Made by a program: the position numbers and the translations under genes
Assembly: GCF_000332155.1 (NCBI RefSeq)
Contig: NZ_KB235898.1
Coordinates: 267,774-331,773, forward strand
Source: Kamptonema formosum PCC 6407
Lineage (GTDB): Bacteria > Cyanobacteriota > Cyanobacteriia > Cyanobacteriales > Microcoleaceae
DNA length: 64,000 nt
Direction: 5' to 3'
Part shown: positions 1-9,346 of the stretch, one piece after another
Numbering within the stretch: position 1 is the stretch's first letter
How the letters are laid out: each line of letters starts with the position of its first letter
The notes under the pieces: generated by a model
The model's input: the letters and a program-made list of their open reading frames with translations, nothing else
Database searches by the model: none
What the model was told of the DNA's origin: nothing

Positions 1-2
1 TG

Positions 3-668
3 GTTTGGGATGCGAAAGGAAAAATTCGGGTGTTGCTGAATTTGTGGGATGTATCCTTTGGTAAGGGGAGGGTGAAGAAGGGGGATTTGACTAAAAGGAT
101 TGTGCGGACTGGGGAGACGAGTAAAGATTATGAGGGAATTTTGACTGGTTTGCGAGAAAGTGGTGCGATCGCATTTTCGACTGAAAAGCGAGTAATGGTA
201 GTTGAAATTACGGATGTGGGTCAGCAGATTTTAGCTCAAGGTTTGAAAAATAGCGATTCTCTGTTTGAGTTTGACGGTTCTCAAATTGGGACGAGATTGG
301 GGAATGCACTATTGAAATGGTTGCGGGTTCAAGAGGGATCGGTAAGTGTGGCGGTGGAGAAACCTAAGCCAGAGGTGGAGACGATCGCTTCTTATGAGAG
401 GTTTAAGGTGGTGGCTTTGAAGGTTTACGATCGGCTAAATCAAGATTTTAACTATGACGATTTGGTTCCCATTTATCGGATACGGCGGGTGATTGGGGAA
501 AGGGTGGCGCGATCGCAGTTTAATGAGTGGCTGTTGGAAATGCAAGCTACCGATCTGATTCAGTTGATAGGTGGTGAGATGACAGATATCTCGGCGGATA
601 AAGCTGAAGATTCAATCAAAACTGCACTTGGCGCAATTCGCTATTATGTCAAACGGCTAAATTCCTAA
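3..668 (+). CDS. Unknown protein, C-terminal part (5' end outside window)
   Basis: The frame is open from the first bases of the window, so the gene starts upstream and only its last ~221 residues are here; the GTG at 30 is not a convincing start. No enzyme motif is visible. The last ~90 residues (about FNYDDLVPIYRIRR to AIRYYVKRL) look like a compact helical, possibly winged-helix, domain typical of conserved cyanobacterial proteins that accompany ATPases or helicases. The next gene, 200 bp downstream on the same strand, is a large PLD-helicase, so the two may form one functional unit; this is inference from order only. The gap between them holds an 11-bp inverted repeat. Confidence 0.6.
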   Translation, partial: VWDAKGKIRVLLNLWDVSFGKGRVKKGDLTKRIVRTGETSKDYEGILTGLRESGAIAFSTEKRVMVVEITDVGQQILAQGLKNSDSLFEFDGSQIGTRLGNALLKWLRVQEGSVSVAVEKPKPEVETIASYERFKVVALKVYDRLNQDFNYDDLVPIYRIRRVIGERVARSQFNEWLLEMQATDLIQLIGGEMTDISADKAEDSIKTALGAIRYYVKRLNS

Positions 669-712
669 AATTGGTCTAAATCCTTTTCTAAATTCGTTAA
701 GAATTAAGTAAA

Positions 713-766
713 TACCTCATCAAAAATCTCAGCTAATCTCAAAAGTTTCAATTTATTGATGAGGTA
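713..766. repeat. Inverted repeat between the first two genes
   Basis: Arms TACCTCATCAA (713-723) and TTGATGAGGTA (756-766) are perfect complements with a 32-nt loop. It could be a weak terminator or attenuator or an operator; no T-run follows. Confidence 0.4.
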
Positions 767-874
767 ATTGCAATCTCAAGATGGAGTAATGAGTGTTGCG
801 GTTGAGAAATGGATGTTGAAGGAAGAGCCGTTCAGATATTAACAATAAAACATCTCAAAGAAAGGAGAAAACCT

Positions 875-3800
875 ATGAATATTCTCAATGATGAAAGCGA
901 TAGGGGCTGGCCAGAGCGCGAACGATTTCCGTATAACTACAAAGGCTCTAGTGTGGGAGCAATTATCGATAGCGATTTACGCGACTCGAAAGACCCACTA
1001 ATTATTACTGGTTACGCTTCACTAGATCGGATTATTGACTGCCTTGATAATTATTATCTTGATTTAGACAGTAATTTAGAGGCTTTTAATGAAATTAGAA
1101 TTTTACTGGGGAATGAACCCTATCCGACAAAGGCAAAAGAGTTTCAATCTAAAAATAAATTTTCTGAGGAAATAAAGCAATACTGGCAAGATCGGGGTAT
1201 TTCTATCCTTAAATGTGGCAAGCTTATTGCTGCTATCAAGTTAATTAAAGTTGGAAAAGTGCAAACAAGGATTGCCACAAATAAACCAATTCATGCGAAG
1301 ATTTTTAATGGAGACAATGCCATTACTATAGGCTCTAGCAATTATAGTAATTCTGGACTAATCCATCAAATTGAAGCAAACGTGAGATTTCAAAAGCAAA
1401 AAAAGGAAAAGGAAATCAAGCGTTTCGATGAAGCTTGTGAGTTAGCAGAAAAAATTTGGGATCTGGGAACGGACTATAATAATGAATTAATTGAGCTACT
1501 TGAACAACTTTTAAGCCAAGTTTCTTGGGAGGAAGCGTTAGCCAGAGCTTGTGGAGAATTACTAGAGGGTGAGTGGGCAAAAAAATATAAATCTACGAAC
1601 TATTTTGCCGATGAACCGCAGCTTTGGCCTTCTCAGGAAAAGGGCATTGCCCAGGCAATTTGGGTAATCGAGAATGTTGGTAGTGTACTTATCGCTGATG
1701 CAACGGGTTCGGGCAAAACTCGCATGGGAGCACATCTGATTAAATGCGTAATGAACCAAATTTGGAAGACTGGGCGGATGCGGCAGGGTAGCCCTGTATT
1801 AATTTGTCCGCCTGCTGTTCAAGAGTCTTGGGAGAGAGAGTTTAGGCATTGCGATTACAGTGTTCAGACACACTCGCACGGCTTATTAAGTAAACAGGAC
1901 AACGATATCATTTCTGCTATTCGTCGGGGTCAAGTTCTTGCTATTGATGAAGGACACAATTTTTTCAGTCGTACTGCGAATCGCACACAGGCACTAATGA
2001 ACAATATTGCTGATTATATATTAGTATTTACTGCGACTCCGATCAATAGAGGAACACACGATTTGCTTTCGATCATTGAATTGTTAGGAACTGATAATTT
2101 TGATGATGAATTATTAGATGAGCTTAAACCGATATGGAACAAACGTGGCAAATTGAGCGAAAGGATTTCACCCAATATAAGGGATAAGCTGAGAGGTGCA
2201 ATTCAACAATTTACAGTTAGACGTACTAAAAGTATGCTTAATCGGATGATTGATGAAGAGCCAGATTGCTATAAGGATCAGTTTGGTGATTTATGCCGTT
2301 ATCCTGAAAATAAATCACAGTATTATTTGTGCGGCGAAACTGAGGAAGATCGTAATTTATGTAAACAAATTCGTGAGGAAAGTCAGAGATTACAGGGTTT
2401 ATTATATCTAAAAAATATTCCAGAATTAAGTGATTTTCACCGAAAGCAAGGTTGGACTGAGGAAAAGTATCTTGAAGCTAGATTGAAGGGTGCTAAAGTA
2501 TTGGCTGCTTATCAGGTAATGGCTTGCTTGCGTTCTTCACGTTCAGCCTTACTTGAACATATTTATGGAACTGAGTATGCTCAAAAATACTATAATATTC
2601 AAGGTTGTATTAAAGCACAGGAAACGGGTAATTTAGTCAAAAAATTAGAAGGATTAGCTGGTATCCCTCCTCAAAATCAACTTCAAATTCAACTGCCAGA
2701 TTGGTTAACTGATCCAGCTAAACATAAAGAAGCTTGTGAAGAAGAGATTGATATTTACAAAAATATTACAAGCTTATCTAAACGTATCTCTGATTCAAGA
2801 GAGAAAGCCAAAGCCGAGAAACTCTATAATTTATTAGATAAACACAAACTAATAATAGCTTTTGATAGCCGCCTAATAACTCTCTATGACATCAAGCGCC
2901 ATCTTAATAATTATCATTCTTGCGATGTAATAATTGCCACTGGAGCCAATCCAAAAGAGGCTCAAAAAATGAATAAAAAATTTCAACCTGGATCTAAGGC
3001 ATCAAGAACTATCGCTTTGTGTTCAGATGCAATGTCTGAGGGTGTCAACCTTCAACAAGCTTCAGCAATTGTGCAACTAACTACGCCGAGCGTTATCCGT
3101 TTGGCGGAGCAGCGAATAGGTCGGATAGATCGCATGGATAACCCTCATTCTACTATTGAGTCTTGGTGGCCAAAAGATAGCTCTGAGTTTGCCTTACGGT
3201 CTTCTGAGGGCAAGTTTTTAGCTCGTCACTATTTGGTTTCGGATTTGTTAGGGTCAAACCTTAAACTCCCTGAAAACTTGTCCCAAAATATAGATACAGA
3301 TTCATCCGAGCCGATTATTTTGGAAGCAGATTTAGTCAAGTTAGATGAGGAGTTAAGTATAAGTGAAAGTTGGAAACTAGGGGATGTTTTTGATCCTGTA
3401 AGATCGCTTGTAGAAGGTGAAAAATCTCTTGTTAATTGCGAAGTATATAAGCAGTTACGCACAAGTAAAATACGTTCTTCTTTGAGTTTTGTTAGAGCAG
3501 AAAAGTGTCCTTGGGCTTTCTTTGCTATTGCTGGAACAAAATGGGGCGCACCTAATTGGGTATATATTGATTCTTTAGAAATTAAGCCGATAACTGACTT
3601 AGAGAAAATCAGTCAAAAATTACGAGAAAATCTGGTTTATCCTGTTGAAAGTATAGAGAGAGAAAAAGATAATGTATGGCTCGAATCTTTTATAAATATT
3701 CTGATTAAAACCGAGGAAATGCTACTACCAAAAAAAAAGCAACGTGCTCTCATTTTGATGAAGGAAATTCTGAAAGAATACAAGAATAAAGCTATTAAGG

Positions 3801-4102
3801 AAAATCAAGTTGAGTATGAAGCATTAGTGGATCATCTACTTTCTAGCATAAAAGGAGAATTAGGAAAAGAGCGTGTAGACCTAAGCCTTCTAGCTGATTG
3901 GTGGCTTGATATCATTCGTCCTTTGTGGTTTAAGCGTTTGAAAGAGCGTGGGCGCTCTGAGCCTTTGCGCCTTAAAGACCTATATAATGATTTAATAGAA
4001 GAGCCTATTCCTATAGAAAAACTTAACGAAGCATTTAAAGTTCCTTTAGTGCAACCCCTCGATGAACGGATTGTGGCCGCAATTATTGGGCTATATGTAT
4101 AA
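875..4102 (+). CDS. Phospholipase-D-like domain / SNF2-type DEAD-like helicase fusion
   Basis: About 1075 residues. The N-terminal ~190 residues hold one PLD (HKD) motif, H140-A-K-x4-D followed by IGSSNYSNSG, typical of PLD-family nucleases. The rest is a superfamily 2 helicase: Walker A DATGSGKT with K281, a DEGH Walker B at ~358, motif III FTATPIN, and motif VI QRIGRIDR at ~746, which is the SNF2/HepA style. I chose ATG 875 over ATG 809 because AAAGGAG sits just upstream of 875. Proteins joining PLD nuclease and SNF2 helicase modules are common in defence islands (DISARM uses separate helicase and PLD proteins), so nucleic-acid defence or repair is likely but unproven. A-rich codon use differs from the housekeeping genes and suggests transfer. 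The C-terminal ~300 residues are unrecognised. Confidence 0.85.
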   Translation: MNILNDESDRGWPERERFPYNYKGSSVGAIIDSDLRDSKDPLIITGYASLDRIIDCLDNYYLDLDSNLEAFNEIRILLGNEPYPTKAKEFQSKNKFSEEIKQYWQDRGISILKCGKLIAAIKLIKVGKVQTRIATNKPIHAKIFNGDNAITIGSSNYSNSGLIHQIEANVRFQKQKKEKEIKRFDEACELAEKIWDLGTDYNNELIELLEQLLSQVSWEEALARACGELLEGEWAKKYKSTNYFADEPQLWPSQEKGIAQAIWVIENVGSVLIADATGSGKTRMGAHLIKCVMNQIWKTGRMRQGSPVLICPPAVQESWEREFRHCDYSVQTHSHGLLSKQDNDIISAIRRGQVLAIDEGHNFFSRTANRTQALMNNIADYILVFTATPINRGTHDLLSIIELLGTDNFDDELLDELKPIWNKRGKLSERISPNIRDKLRGAIQQFTVRRTKSMLNRMIDEEPDCYKDQFGDLCRYPENKSQYYLCGETEEDRNLCKQIREESQRLQGLLYLKNIPELSDFHRKQGWTEEKYLEARLKGAKVLAAYQVMACLRSSRSALLEHIYGTEYAQKYYNIQGCIKAQETGNLVKKLEGLAGIPPQNQLQIQLPDWLTDPAKHKEACEEEIDIYKNITSLSKRISDSREKAKAEKLYNLLDKHKLIIAFDSRLITLYDIKRHLNNYHSCDVIIATGANPKEAQKMNKKFQPGSKASRTIALCSDAMSEGVNLQQASAIVQLTTPSVIRLAEQRIGRIDRMDNPHSTIESWWPKDSSEFALRSSEGKFLARHYLVSDLLGSNLKLPENLSQNIDTDSSEPIILEADLVKLDEELSISESWKLGDVFDPVRSLVEGEKSLVNCEVYKQLRTSKIRSSLSFVRAEKCPWAFFAIAGTKWGAPNWVYIDSLEIKPITDLEKISQKLRENLVYPVESIEREKDNVWLESFINILIKTEEMLLPKKKQRALILMKEILKEYKNKAIKENQVEYEALVDHLLSSIKGELGKERVDLSLLADWWLDIIRPLWFKRLKERGRSEPLRLKDLYNDLIEEPIPIEKLNEAFKVPLVQPLDERIVAAIIGLYV

Positions 4103-4590
4103 TGAATGATTATTAAGTTTAAATTCTACTTCAGGAGAGGCATAATATGGCAGAATCCAGCATCTTAAATTCCATTTCTTACTTGTTAATTACTATAAAA
4201 AAATATGGCTAATTCTGATAAAGAAGAGGATGTAGTTTATATTAGCTTGTAAGTAAAATTCTCGTCCAAAAATTGGTAAGGCAACACCAAGCGAAGGGAA
4301 ATTTACGAAATTTACAGGGAACAATAGTCTTCAAAATCAAATCCTTTGAACGAGGTGCAAAAGTTACAGCCATTGGCGCAATTAGTATAAAATTAGAGGT
4401 TTTACTACCAGCTATTTTCAAATTCTGTGTACAATCACAGAAAATATTGATAGAGATCACAAACCTTTTATCTAAAAAAGAGGCATACTAAGTATTAACA
4501 CTAGGTACATTGCGCCCATCAGCCGCGATCGCGCAGATTTAGCTGGTTAAGTTGGCAGGAGTTTACTCCTGATGAGCTTGGGAGGAAGTT
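4103..4590 (+). other. Gap with a possible decayed small gene
   Basis: An AGGAG box precedes ATG 4147, but that frame stops after 21 codons. ATG 4205 opens a 15-codon peptide (MANSDKEEDVVYISL) that ends at TAA. Directly after it, in another frame, ~80 codons stay open to 4491 and look protein-like (hydrophobic/charged alternation around TIVFKIKSFERG). A small gene broken by one frameshift near 4245-4255 is the simplest reading. No family is recognised. Confidence 0.3.
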
Positions 4591-5583
4591 GTGATGTTGC
4601 TATTAACCCCCGCAAAGCCCAGAGAAAGCAAAGCCAAGGCTGACAAATTCCCTCAAAAGCAGGTATCTACAAATTCAGCTAAGCCGAAAAAGGGGATAAA
4701 CCAAATATTCAGTCGGTTACGAATTAGCCAAAAAATCGGCTATGGCTATGCTTTGGCAATTGGGATTGCCATTTTGGGAACGGGAATAGGGATGGGATTC
4801 GGAGACTACTTCCGCAAGCAAGCTTTGTATCAGTTAAACATTGCTCAACAGCAACAAGAACTCCTGCAAAATTTACAGGATACTGTCTTTCACGCGCGAT
4901 CGCACGCCTCGCGACTGCCTGTTGTCATCGGAGATTCTGTTCTGCTAGAATATGAAAATTCTAAATTTATACAAGAAATCAATTACGCTAAAATCCTGAT
5001 AGCAAACATCAGAAATTTCACCAAAAAATATACTGAAAATTTAGCGATTGGCAATAGTGAATTGTCCAGTTTATTGGATAAGTATGCTGTCAGTATCGAT
5101 TACTATGCCGAACTGATTAAGTTGCAGTTAATGGAAACCAACGCTTGGAATATAAAGCCCAACCAGATCGAGTCAGCACAACTACAAATGTTGAGGAATG
5201 TTAGCGGCGAAAAGGCGTTAGCAATAGATGGGTTTTCTGAGAATTTAGATCGAGAAATTTCAGCATTACGCATTCAAAGACTGCAAGCAATCGAAGGTGT
5301 ACAGTATGCAGAAGCACTCAGAATCAGAATAATCATTGGTAGTATGCTGATTTCTGCAATCATAGCAGCCATTCTTGCTTACCATACTAGCCGCGCGATC
5401 GCACAGCCTTTAGAAACTGTCACAAATGTTGCTCAACAAGTCACTCGTGAATCAAATTTTCACCTGCAAACACCAGTTACAACAGAAGACGAAGTAGGAA
5501 GTTTAGCTGTATCTTTTAATCAGTTAATTCAGCGAGTAGCAGACTACACGAAAGAATTAAAACAAACTCAGGGTAATGGGTAA
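4591..5583 (+). CDS. HAMP-domain membrane sensor, truncated (kinase part missing)
   Basis: GTG 4591 or ATG 4594 follows GGAGGAAG. The protein has a basic cytoplasmic lead, TM1 (~50-72), a ~180-residue periplasmic helical sensor region with a QQQQELLQNL coiled segment, TM2 (~250-268), and a HAMP domain (~270-325; PLETVTNVAQQ ... EDEVGSLAVSFNQL). In cyanobacterial hybrid kinases of this design a coiled coil and a HisKA/HATPase pair follow the HAMP. Here the reading frame stops 12 residues after the HAMP, exactly where CTAATCG-type tandem repeats begin. It is either a 3'-truncated kinase (pseudogene) or a signalling adaptor without output domain. The first is favoured because the end coincides with repeats. 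Confidence 0.7.
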   Translation: MMLLLTPAKPRESKAKADKFPQKQVSTNSAKPKKGINQIFSRLRISQKIGYGYALAIGIAILGTGIGMGFGDYFRKQALYQLNIAQQQQELLQNLQDTVFHARSHASRLPVVIGDSVLLEYENSKFIQEINYAKILIANIRNFTKKYTENLAIGNSELSSLLDKYAVSIDYYAELIKLQLMETNAWNIKPNQIESAQLQMLRNVSGEKALAIDGFSENLDREISALRIQRLQAIEGVQYAEALRIRIIIGSMLISAIIAAILAYHTSRAIAQPLETVTNVAQQVTRESNFHLQTPVTTEDEVGSLAVSFNQLIQRVADYTKELKQTQGNG

Positions 5584-5780
5584 TTGCTAATCGCTAATCG
5601 CTAATTGCTAATTGCTAATCGCTAATCGCTAATTGCTATCTCCCCCATCTTCCCCATCTTCCCTATCTTCCCTATCTTCCCCATCTTCCCCATCTTCCCC
5701 ATCTTCCCCATCTTCCCCATCTCCCCCATCTCCCCCATCTCCCCCATCTCCCCCATCTCCCCCATCTCCCCCACCCCTGA
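5584..5780. repeat. Tandem heptamers (CTAATCG/CTAATTG) then 9-mers (CCCCATCTT)
   Basis: About eight 7-bp units of CTAATYG type (5584-5637) are followed by ~15 units of CCCCATCTT/CCCCATCTC (5640-5770). The apparent SSP-repeat ORF here is a translation of the repeat and is not a gene. Such short tandem repeats are typical of filamentous cyanobacterial intergenic DNA. Confidence 0.9.
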
Positions 5781-5927
5781 AGATAGTAAATTTTCAATCA
5801 GGGGCCGATCGCTTCTAAAATGCTATTTGGAACAAATGCTACACCCAGTGGCAGAATCTGACCCGGCTTGCGGGCAACAGCCCTGGGGGACAGCATCCCC
5901 TATTCTCAATTACTGTGGAGAAATTCT

Positions 5928-6440
5928 GTGGACTTATCTTTAATTCCGGCTCAACCAAAGCCCGGAGTGCTCAACGTATTGATTGAAATCACCGCTGGTA
6001 GCAAAAACAAGTACGAGTTTGATAAAGATTTACAAGCCTTTGCTCTCGATCGCGTACTTTCTTCCTCAGTACAGTACCCTTACGACTACGGGTTTATACC
6101 TAATACCCTCGCAGATGACGGCGATCCCCTTGACGGGATGGTAATAATAGACCAGCCAACATTTCCGGGGTGCGTCATCGCCTCCCGTCCCATTGGTTTT
6201 CTAGAGATGATAGATGGAGGCGATCGCGACGAAAAACTGCTGTGCGTACCCGACAAAGACCCCCGCTACGCTCACATTAAATCCCTCAAAGACATAGCAC
6301 CCCATCGCTTAGACGAAATCGCCGAATTTTTTAGAAGCTACAAGAACCTGGAAAAAAAGGTGACAGAAATTCTAGGGTGGGCAGATGTCGATCGAGTCAT
6401 GCCCTTAGTAGAGCAGTGCGTCCAAGCAGCTAAAAAATGA
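5928..6440 (+). CDS. ppa: Soluble inorganic pyrophosphatase (family I)
   Basis: It hydrolyses pyrophosphate to phosphate in the cytoplasm, pulling biosynthetic reactions forward. The sequence shows the family I core: KYEFDKD near the N terminus, YPYDYGFIP, the metal-binding signature DGDPLDGMV, and KDPRY followed by the [15 protein letters not shown] helix. The start was moved to GTG 5928 ([13 protein letters not shown]), giving 170 residues, the usual length. The longer open frame from 5868 adds 20 residues not typical of the family, and a TGGAG box lies before 5928. It is monocistronic, with repeats upstream and a 590-bp gap downstream. Confidence 0.95.
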   Translation: MDLSLIPAQPKPGVLNVLIEITAGSKNKYEFDKDLQAFALDRVLSSSVQYPYDYGFIPNTLADDGDPLDGMVIIDQPTFPGCVIASRPIGFLEMIDGGDRDEKLLCVPDKDPRYAHIKSLKDIAPHRLDEIAEFFRSYKNLEKKVTEILGWADVDRVMPLVEQCVQAAKK

Positions 6441-7033
6441 GGTAGGGACATCCAGGCGATCGCTCCACAAACAATCCTCAGCATTGAACTTAAGACTGCC
6501 GCCGCAATCTGTTAAGTGGGAGGACATAGTTAGAAACTAGGGTGGGTAAAGCCGTGAAAAGCTTATAACGAATAGCTAGAGAAGGTTTGCGGCATTGCCC
6601 ACCCTGTAACTTCCTGTATGAAGAGGAAGAAAGCGGTAAAAACCTAAATAGCAAAGACGATAGGGGTTTTTGCCTTTAATAGTCCGCCTAAGCTCTCAGA
6701 GCAAAAAACTATTAAGTGAAAATTCTGAAGACAAACAGCTTAACTCAAGGCTATCTTAATCTAAATGGACTAAGTAACAACACCGGACAGCTAGAGAGCG
6801 ATAAACTGAGTGTACCGTCTGCCTACTTTTCCCTGAGAGAGGTTGTTGCATTCAGGCACTAAATTCCCAGGTTCAATCTACAAATTATCCTCCCTGAGCT
6901 ACCACGCCCTCCTATATCTTTGACCCCAGCAGATACGCGATCGCCCTCTGCTATTTCAACTCTAAAGTCTAAAATCTAAAATATAAAATCTAAGATCCCC
7001 TGTCCGAACTTCTTCCCTGCCAAGCTAAAAAAG
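6441..7033. other. 593-bp gap without a supported gene
   Basis: It contains the inverted-repeat element at 6539-6605 and then AT-rich DNA with no credible ORF on either strand. I looked for 6S RNA, SRP RNA, tmRNA, RNase P RNA and Yfr1 signatures and found none. The end (6960-7010) has TCTAAAATCTAAAATATAAA-like short repeats. Confidence 0.5.
6539..6605. repeat. MITE-like inverted-repeat element (AGGGTGGG family)
   Basis: Left end AGGGTGGGTAAAGCCGT and right end GCGGCATTGCCCACCCT match as inverted repeats with three mismatches around a 33-bp centre. It shares its AGGGTG core with other hairpins in this window (29731, 46591, 52609, 62073). Confidence 0.65.
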
Positions 7034-7942
7034 ATGCCTGATTCTGAACCAATCTCACCGAGTACACAGCCGAAAGACGGGAACGCCATGCTTGAAACCA
7101 AGCCTCAGACTGAATTTTTTGTCCAATTTTGGGGAGTGCGGGGCAGCATAGCTAGTCCCGGCAGCAAAACAGTCCGCTACGGCGGAAATACATCTTGTGT
7201 AGAAATGCGTTTGGGCGATAAACGCCTGATTTTTGATGGCGGCACAGGTTTGCGGGTACTAGGTATCAGTCTGCTGCGACAGATGCCTGTAGAAGCTCAT
7301 ATGTTTTTTACCCACACTCACTGGGATCACATCCAAGGATTTCCGTTTTTTGTCCCTGCTTTTGTTCCCAAGAACTGCTTTCACATTTACGGTGCGATCG
7401 CCCCCAACGGTTCTACGATTAAACAGCGTCTTTCTGACCAGATGCTCCATCCCAACTTTCCCGTACCCATACAGGTGATGGCATCAGACCTGAAATTTTA
7501 CGATATCACCCCAGGCGATATCATCGAACTCGATGACATCAAAATCGAGACGGCTTTGCTCAATCACCCCAATACGGCCGTAGGCTATCGAGTTACATGG
7601 CAGGGACATACAGCAGTCTATTGTACAGACACAGAACATTACCCAGATCGATTAGATGAAAACGTCCTACACCTGGCTCGTAATGCCGACGTACTGATTT
7701 ATGATGCCACTTACACTAATGCTGAATATCACGACTTCAAATCTCCGAAAATAGGCTGGGGACACTCAACCTGGGAAGTAGGAGTAGAAGTCGCCAAAGC
7801 CGCAGGTGTAAAACGGATCGTCATGTTTCATCACGATCCTTCTCACGATGATAACTTTCTCGACAGTGTAGAAGAATCACTCCAGTCAGTTTTTCCCAAT
7901 GGCTTTTTAGCCCGCGAAGGCATGACTGTTCCAGTTATATAA
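7034..7942 (+). CDS. Metallo-beta-lactamase-fold hydrolase
   Basis: 302 residues. The motif THTHWDHIQG (H94, H96, D98, H99) is the MBL metal-binding signature; downstream metal-ligand candidates are H194 in LLNHPN, the Asp in CTDTEH, and the His in MFHHDPSHDD. The opening block FWGVRGSIASPG with RYGGNTSCVE is typical of a bacterial MBL subgroup often annotated as class II cAMP phosphodiesterase-like or RNase Z-related; the substrate cannot be told. No signal peptide, so it is cytoplasmic. The first ~25 residues are variable, and ATG 7088 is an alternative start. It is followed by CTAGGGG tandem repeats. Confidence 0.85.
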   Translation: MPDSEPISPSTQPKDGNAMLETKPQTEFFVQFWGVRGSIASPGSKTVRYGGNTSCVEMRLGDKRLIFDGGTGLRVLGISLLRQMPVEAHMFFTHTHWDHIQGFPFFVPAFVPKNCFHIYGAIAPNGSTIKQRLSDQMLHPNFPVPIQVMASDLKFYDITPGDIIELDDIKIETALLNHPNTAVGYRVTWQGHTAVYCTDTEHYPDRLDENVLHLARNADVLIYDATYTNAEYHDFKSPKIGWGHSTWEVGVEVAKAAGVKRIVMFHHDPSHDDNFLDSVEESLQSVFPNGFLAREGMTVPVI

Positions 7943-8010
7943 CTAGGGGCTAGGGGCTAGGGGCTAGGGGCTAGGGGAAGAAGGGGAAGAAGGAGAAGAA
8001 GGGTTGAAAT
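7943..8010. repeat. CTAGGGG heptamers and GAAGAAGGG repeats
   Basis: Four to five CTAGGGG units directly follow the stop codon, then AGAAGGGGA-type units. This is the same heptamer family as at 32797, 37207, 59062 and 60968. Confidence 0.85.
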
Positions 8011-8074
8011 TTATGGTGGCAGGAATTGAGAATGTCCTAACCCACGAAAGCGGTTGTTATATAGGCAAGTAAAG

Positions 8075-8641
8075 ATGAATGGTGGAAGGCAGCGAAAAAA
8101 TCAACGGCAGGGGCGAAGGCGATCGCCACTCGTGTTACTACTGTTGATATTACTCTGGAGTATTTCTATTGGATGGCTGGCGGCACAGGCTACAGGTGTC
8201 GCCGAGATTCCACAAATTACCCAGGGAACACCAACAGAAAGCATTGGCACTGTGGATTTAGTTCCAGAAAGGTATCAACTAGGGCAAGAAGTTTACAGAG
8301 AAAACTGTGCCACTTGCCACATTGCTTTACCCCCGCAAGTCATGCCTACTGAAACTTGGCGGCAACTATTGCAAGATCCCGAACACTACGGACAAACAAT
8401 CCGATTGCTAGTAGATCCGCCGCGCTTGTTAGTATGGAACTATCTGCGGACTTTTTCGCGCCTCCAATCTCAAGATGAAGAGGTTCCTTACAGAGTAGCT
8501 AAATCTCGCTATTTTAAAGCCCTACATCCCAGAGTTAAAATGCCTGAAGTTTTAAATATCAGCAGTTGTGCCACCTGTCATCCAGGGGCCTCTGAATATA
8601 ATTTCCGTAAGTTAACTTCTGAGTGGGCAAATTCTCCTTAA
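8075..8641 (+). CDS. Diheme c-type cytochrome, membrane-anchored
   Basis: 188 residues from ATG 8075; TTG 8054 is an unlikely earlier start. A very basic N terminus (GGRQRKNQRQGRRR) precedes one hydrophobic segment (~residues 19-38), so it is exported with an uncleaved or cleaved signal anchor. Two CxxCH heme-binding motifs are seen, CATCH at C78 and CATCH at C165, giving two covalent hemes. It fits the dihaem cytochrome c type seen in cyanobacteria, an electron carrier on the lumenal or periplasmic side; the partner is unknown. A hairpin with a short T-run follows the stop. Confidence 0.85.
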   Translation: MNGGRQRKNQRQGRRRSPLVLLLLILLWSISIGWLAAQATGVAEIPQITQGTPTESIGTVDLVPERYQLGQEVYRENCATCHIALPPQVMPTETWRQLLQDPEHYGQTIRLLVDPPRLLVWNYLRTFSRLQSQDEEVPYRVAKSRYFKALHPRVKMPEVLNISSCATCHPGASEYNFRKLTSEWANSP

Positions 8642-8646
8642 GATTG

Positions 8647-8671
8647 GCAGTAAAGGCTTTACTGCACTTTT
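8647..8671 (+). terminator. Probable rho-independent terminator
   Basis: GCAGTAAAG / CTTTACTGC are perfect 9-bp arms just after the cytochrome stop codon, followed by ACTTTT. Confidence 0.6.
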
Positions 8672-8712
8672 CATCAGAGATTTTGCATCGCTAAATTGAC
8701 TTGATTAACGCC

Positions 8713-9288
8713 TTACCAAATTGATGCTAAGTTTAACACAAAACCAGGAAGCTCTGGCTCACCAGATACTTGAGTAGGATCATCCAAAACCCCAACTTCT
8801 GCACCGGGTCTATAAATCTCTACTTGCCTATTTTTGCGATTAATTAACAAACCCAAAAGCGCACCATTATCTCGATATTCTCTCATCTTATCCTGAGTAT
8901 CTTTCAAACTATCACTAGGAGAAAGTAACTCCACTACAAAATCTGGACACAAAGGGGGAAATTTCTTTTGTTGTTCAGGAGTTAAACCATTCCATCGTTC
9001 TAATTTTACCCAAGCAGTATCAGGTGCTCTATCTGCACCATTAGGAAGCTTAAAACCAGTAGAGGAATCAAACACTTCACCCAGTTTATTTTGATCGTTC
9101 CAAATCCAAACTTGTGCAGTTAATCCGGCATTCCGGTTTCCAGTTTCTCCTCCTGCTGGTGACATGATTATTAATTCTCCCTTGGCCGTGCGTTCTAGTC
9201 TAATATTCTCATTTTCTTGACAGAGTTGAAAAAATTGATCGTCTGTCAGTTTAATAATCGGGTTAAGGTTGAGAGTCAGCGTAGTCAT
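8713..9288 (-). CDS. Uma2 family (DUF820) PD-(D/E)XK-like protein
   Basis: 191 residues, the usual Uma2 length. Visible family features: LTDDQFFQLCQEN opening, GELIIMSPAGGETG, the acidic site PDTAWV with CPDFVVELLSPSD, and the tail block DKMREYRDNGALLGLLINRKN. Uma2 proteins have a restriction-endonuclease-like fold, and cyanobacterial genomes carry many copies; their biological role is not established. This is one of three intact copies and one fragment in the window. It is convergent with the cytochrome gene. Confidence 0.9.
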   Translation of the reverse strand: MTTLTLNLNPIIKLTDDQFFQLCQENENIRLERTAKGELIIMSPAGGETGNRNAGLTAQVWIWNDQNKLGEVFDSSTGFKLPNGADRAPDTAWVKLERWNGLTPEQQKKFPPLCPDFVVELLSPSDSLKDTQDKMREYRDNGALLGLLINRKNRQVEIYRPGAEVGVLDDPTQVSGEPELPGFVLNLASIW

Positions 9289-9346
9289 ATTGTTATTTTA
9301 TCGGGGACTAAACGACTTTGAAAGGCAATATAAACGATTGCCTACA

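Noticed and set aside
809-874. Earlier start of the PLD-helicase gene at ATG 809
   Set aside because: No ribosome-binding site; AAAGGAG stands before ATG 875.
5584-5637. CRISPR array
   Set aside because: Units are 7 bp, contiguous and without unique spacers.
5633-5818. ORF of SSP/PSP repeats
   Set aside because: It is a translation of the CCCCATCTT tandem repeat and has no independent protein character.
5868-5927. Longer N terminus of the pyrophosphatase
   Set aside because: The family starts at (M/V)DLSxIPAQP; the upstream codons are not conserved in type.
6606-7033. Possible structured ncRNA (6S, SRP, tmRNA)
   Set aside because: None of the conserved sequence blocks of these RNAs could be found.
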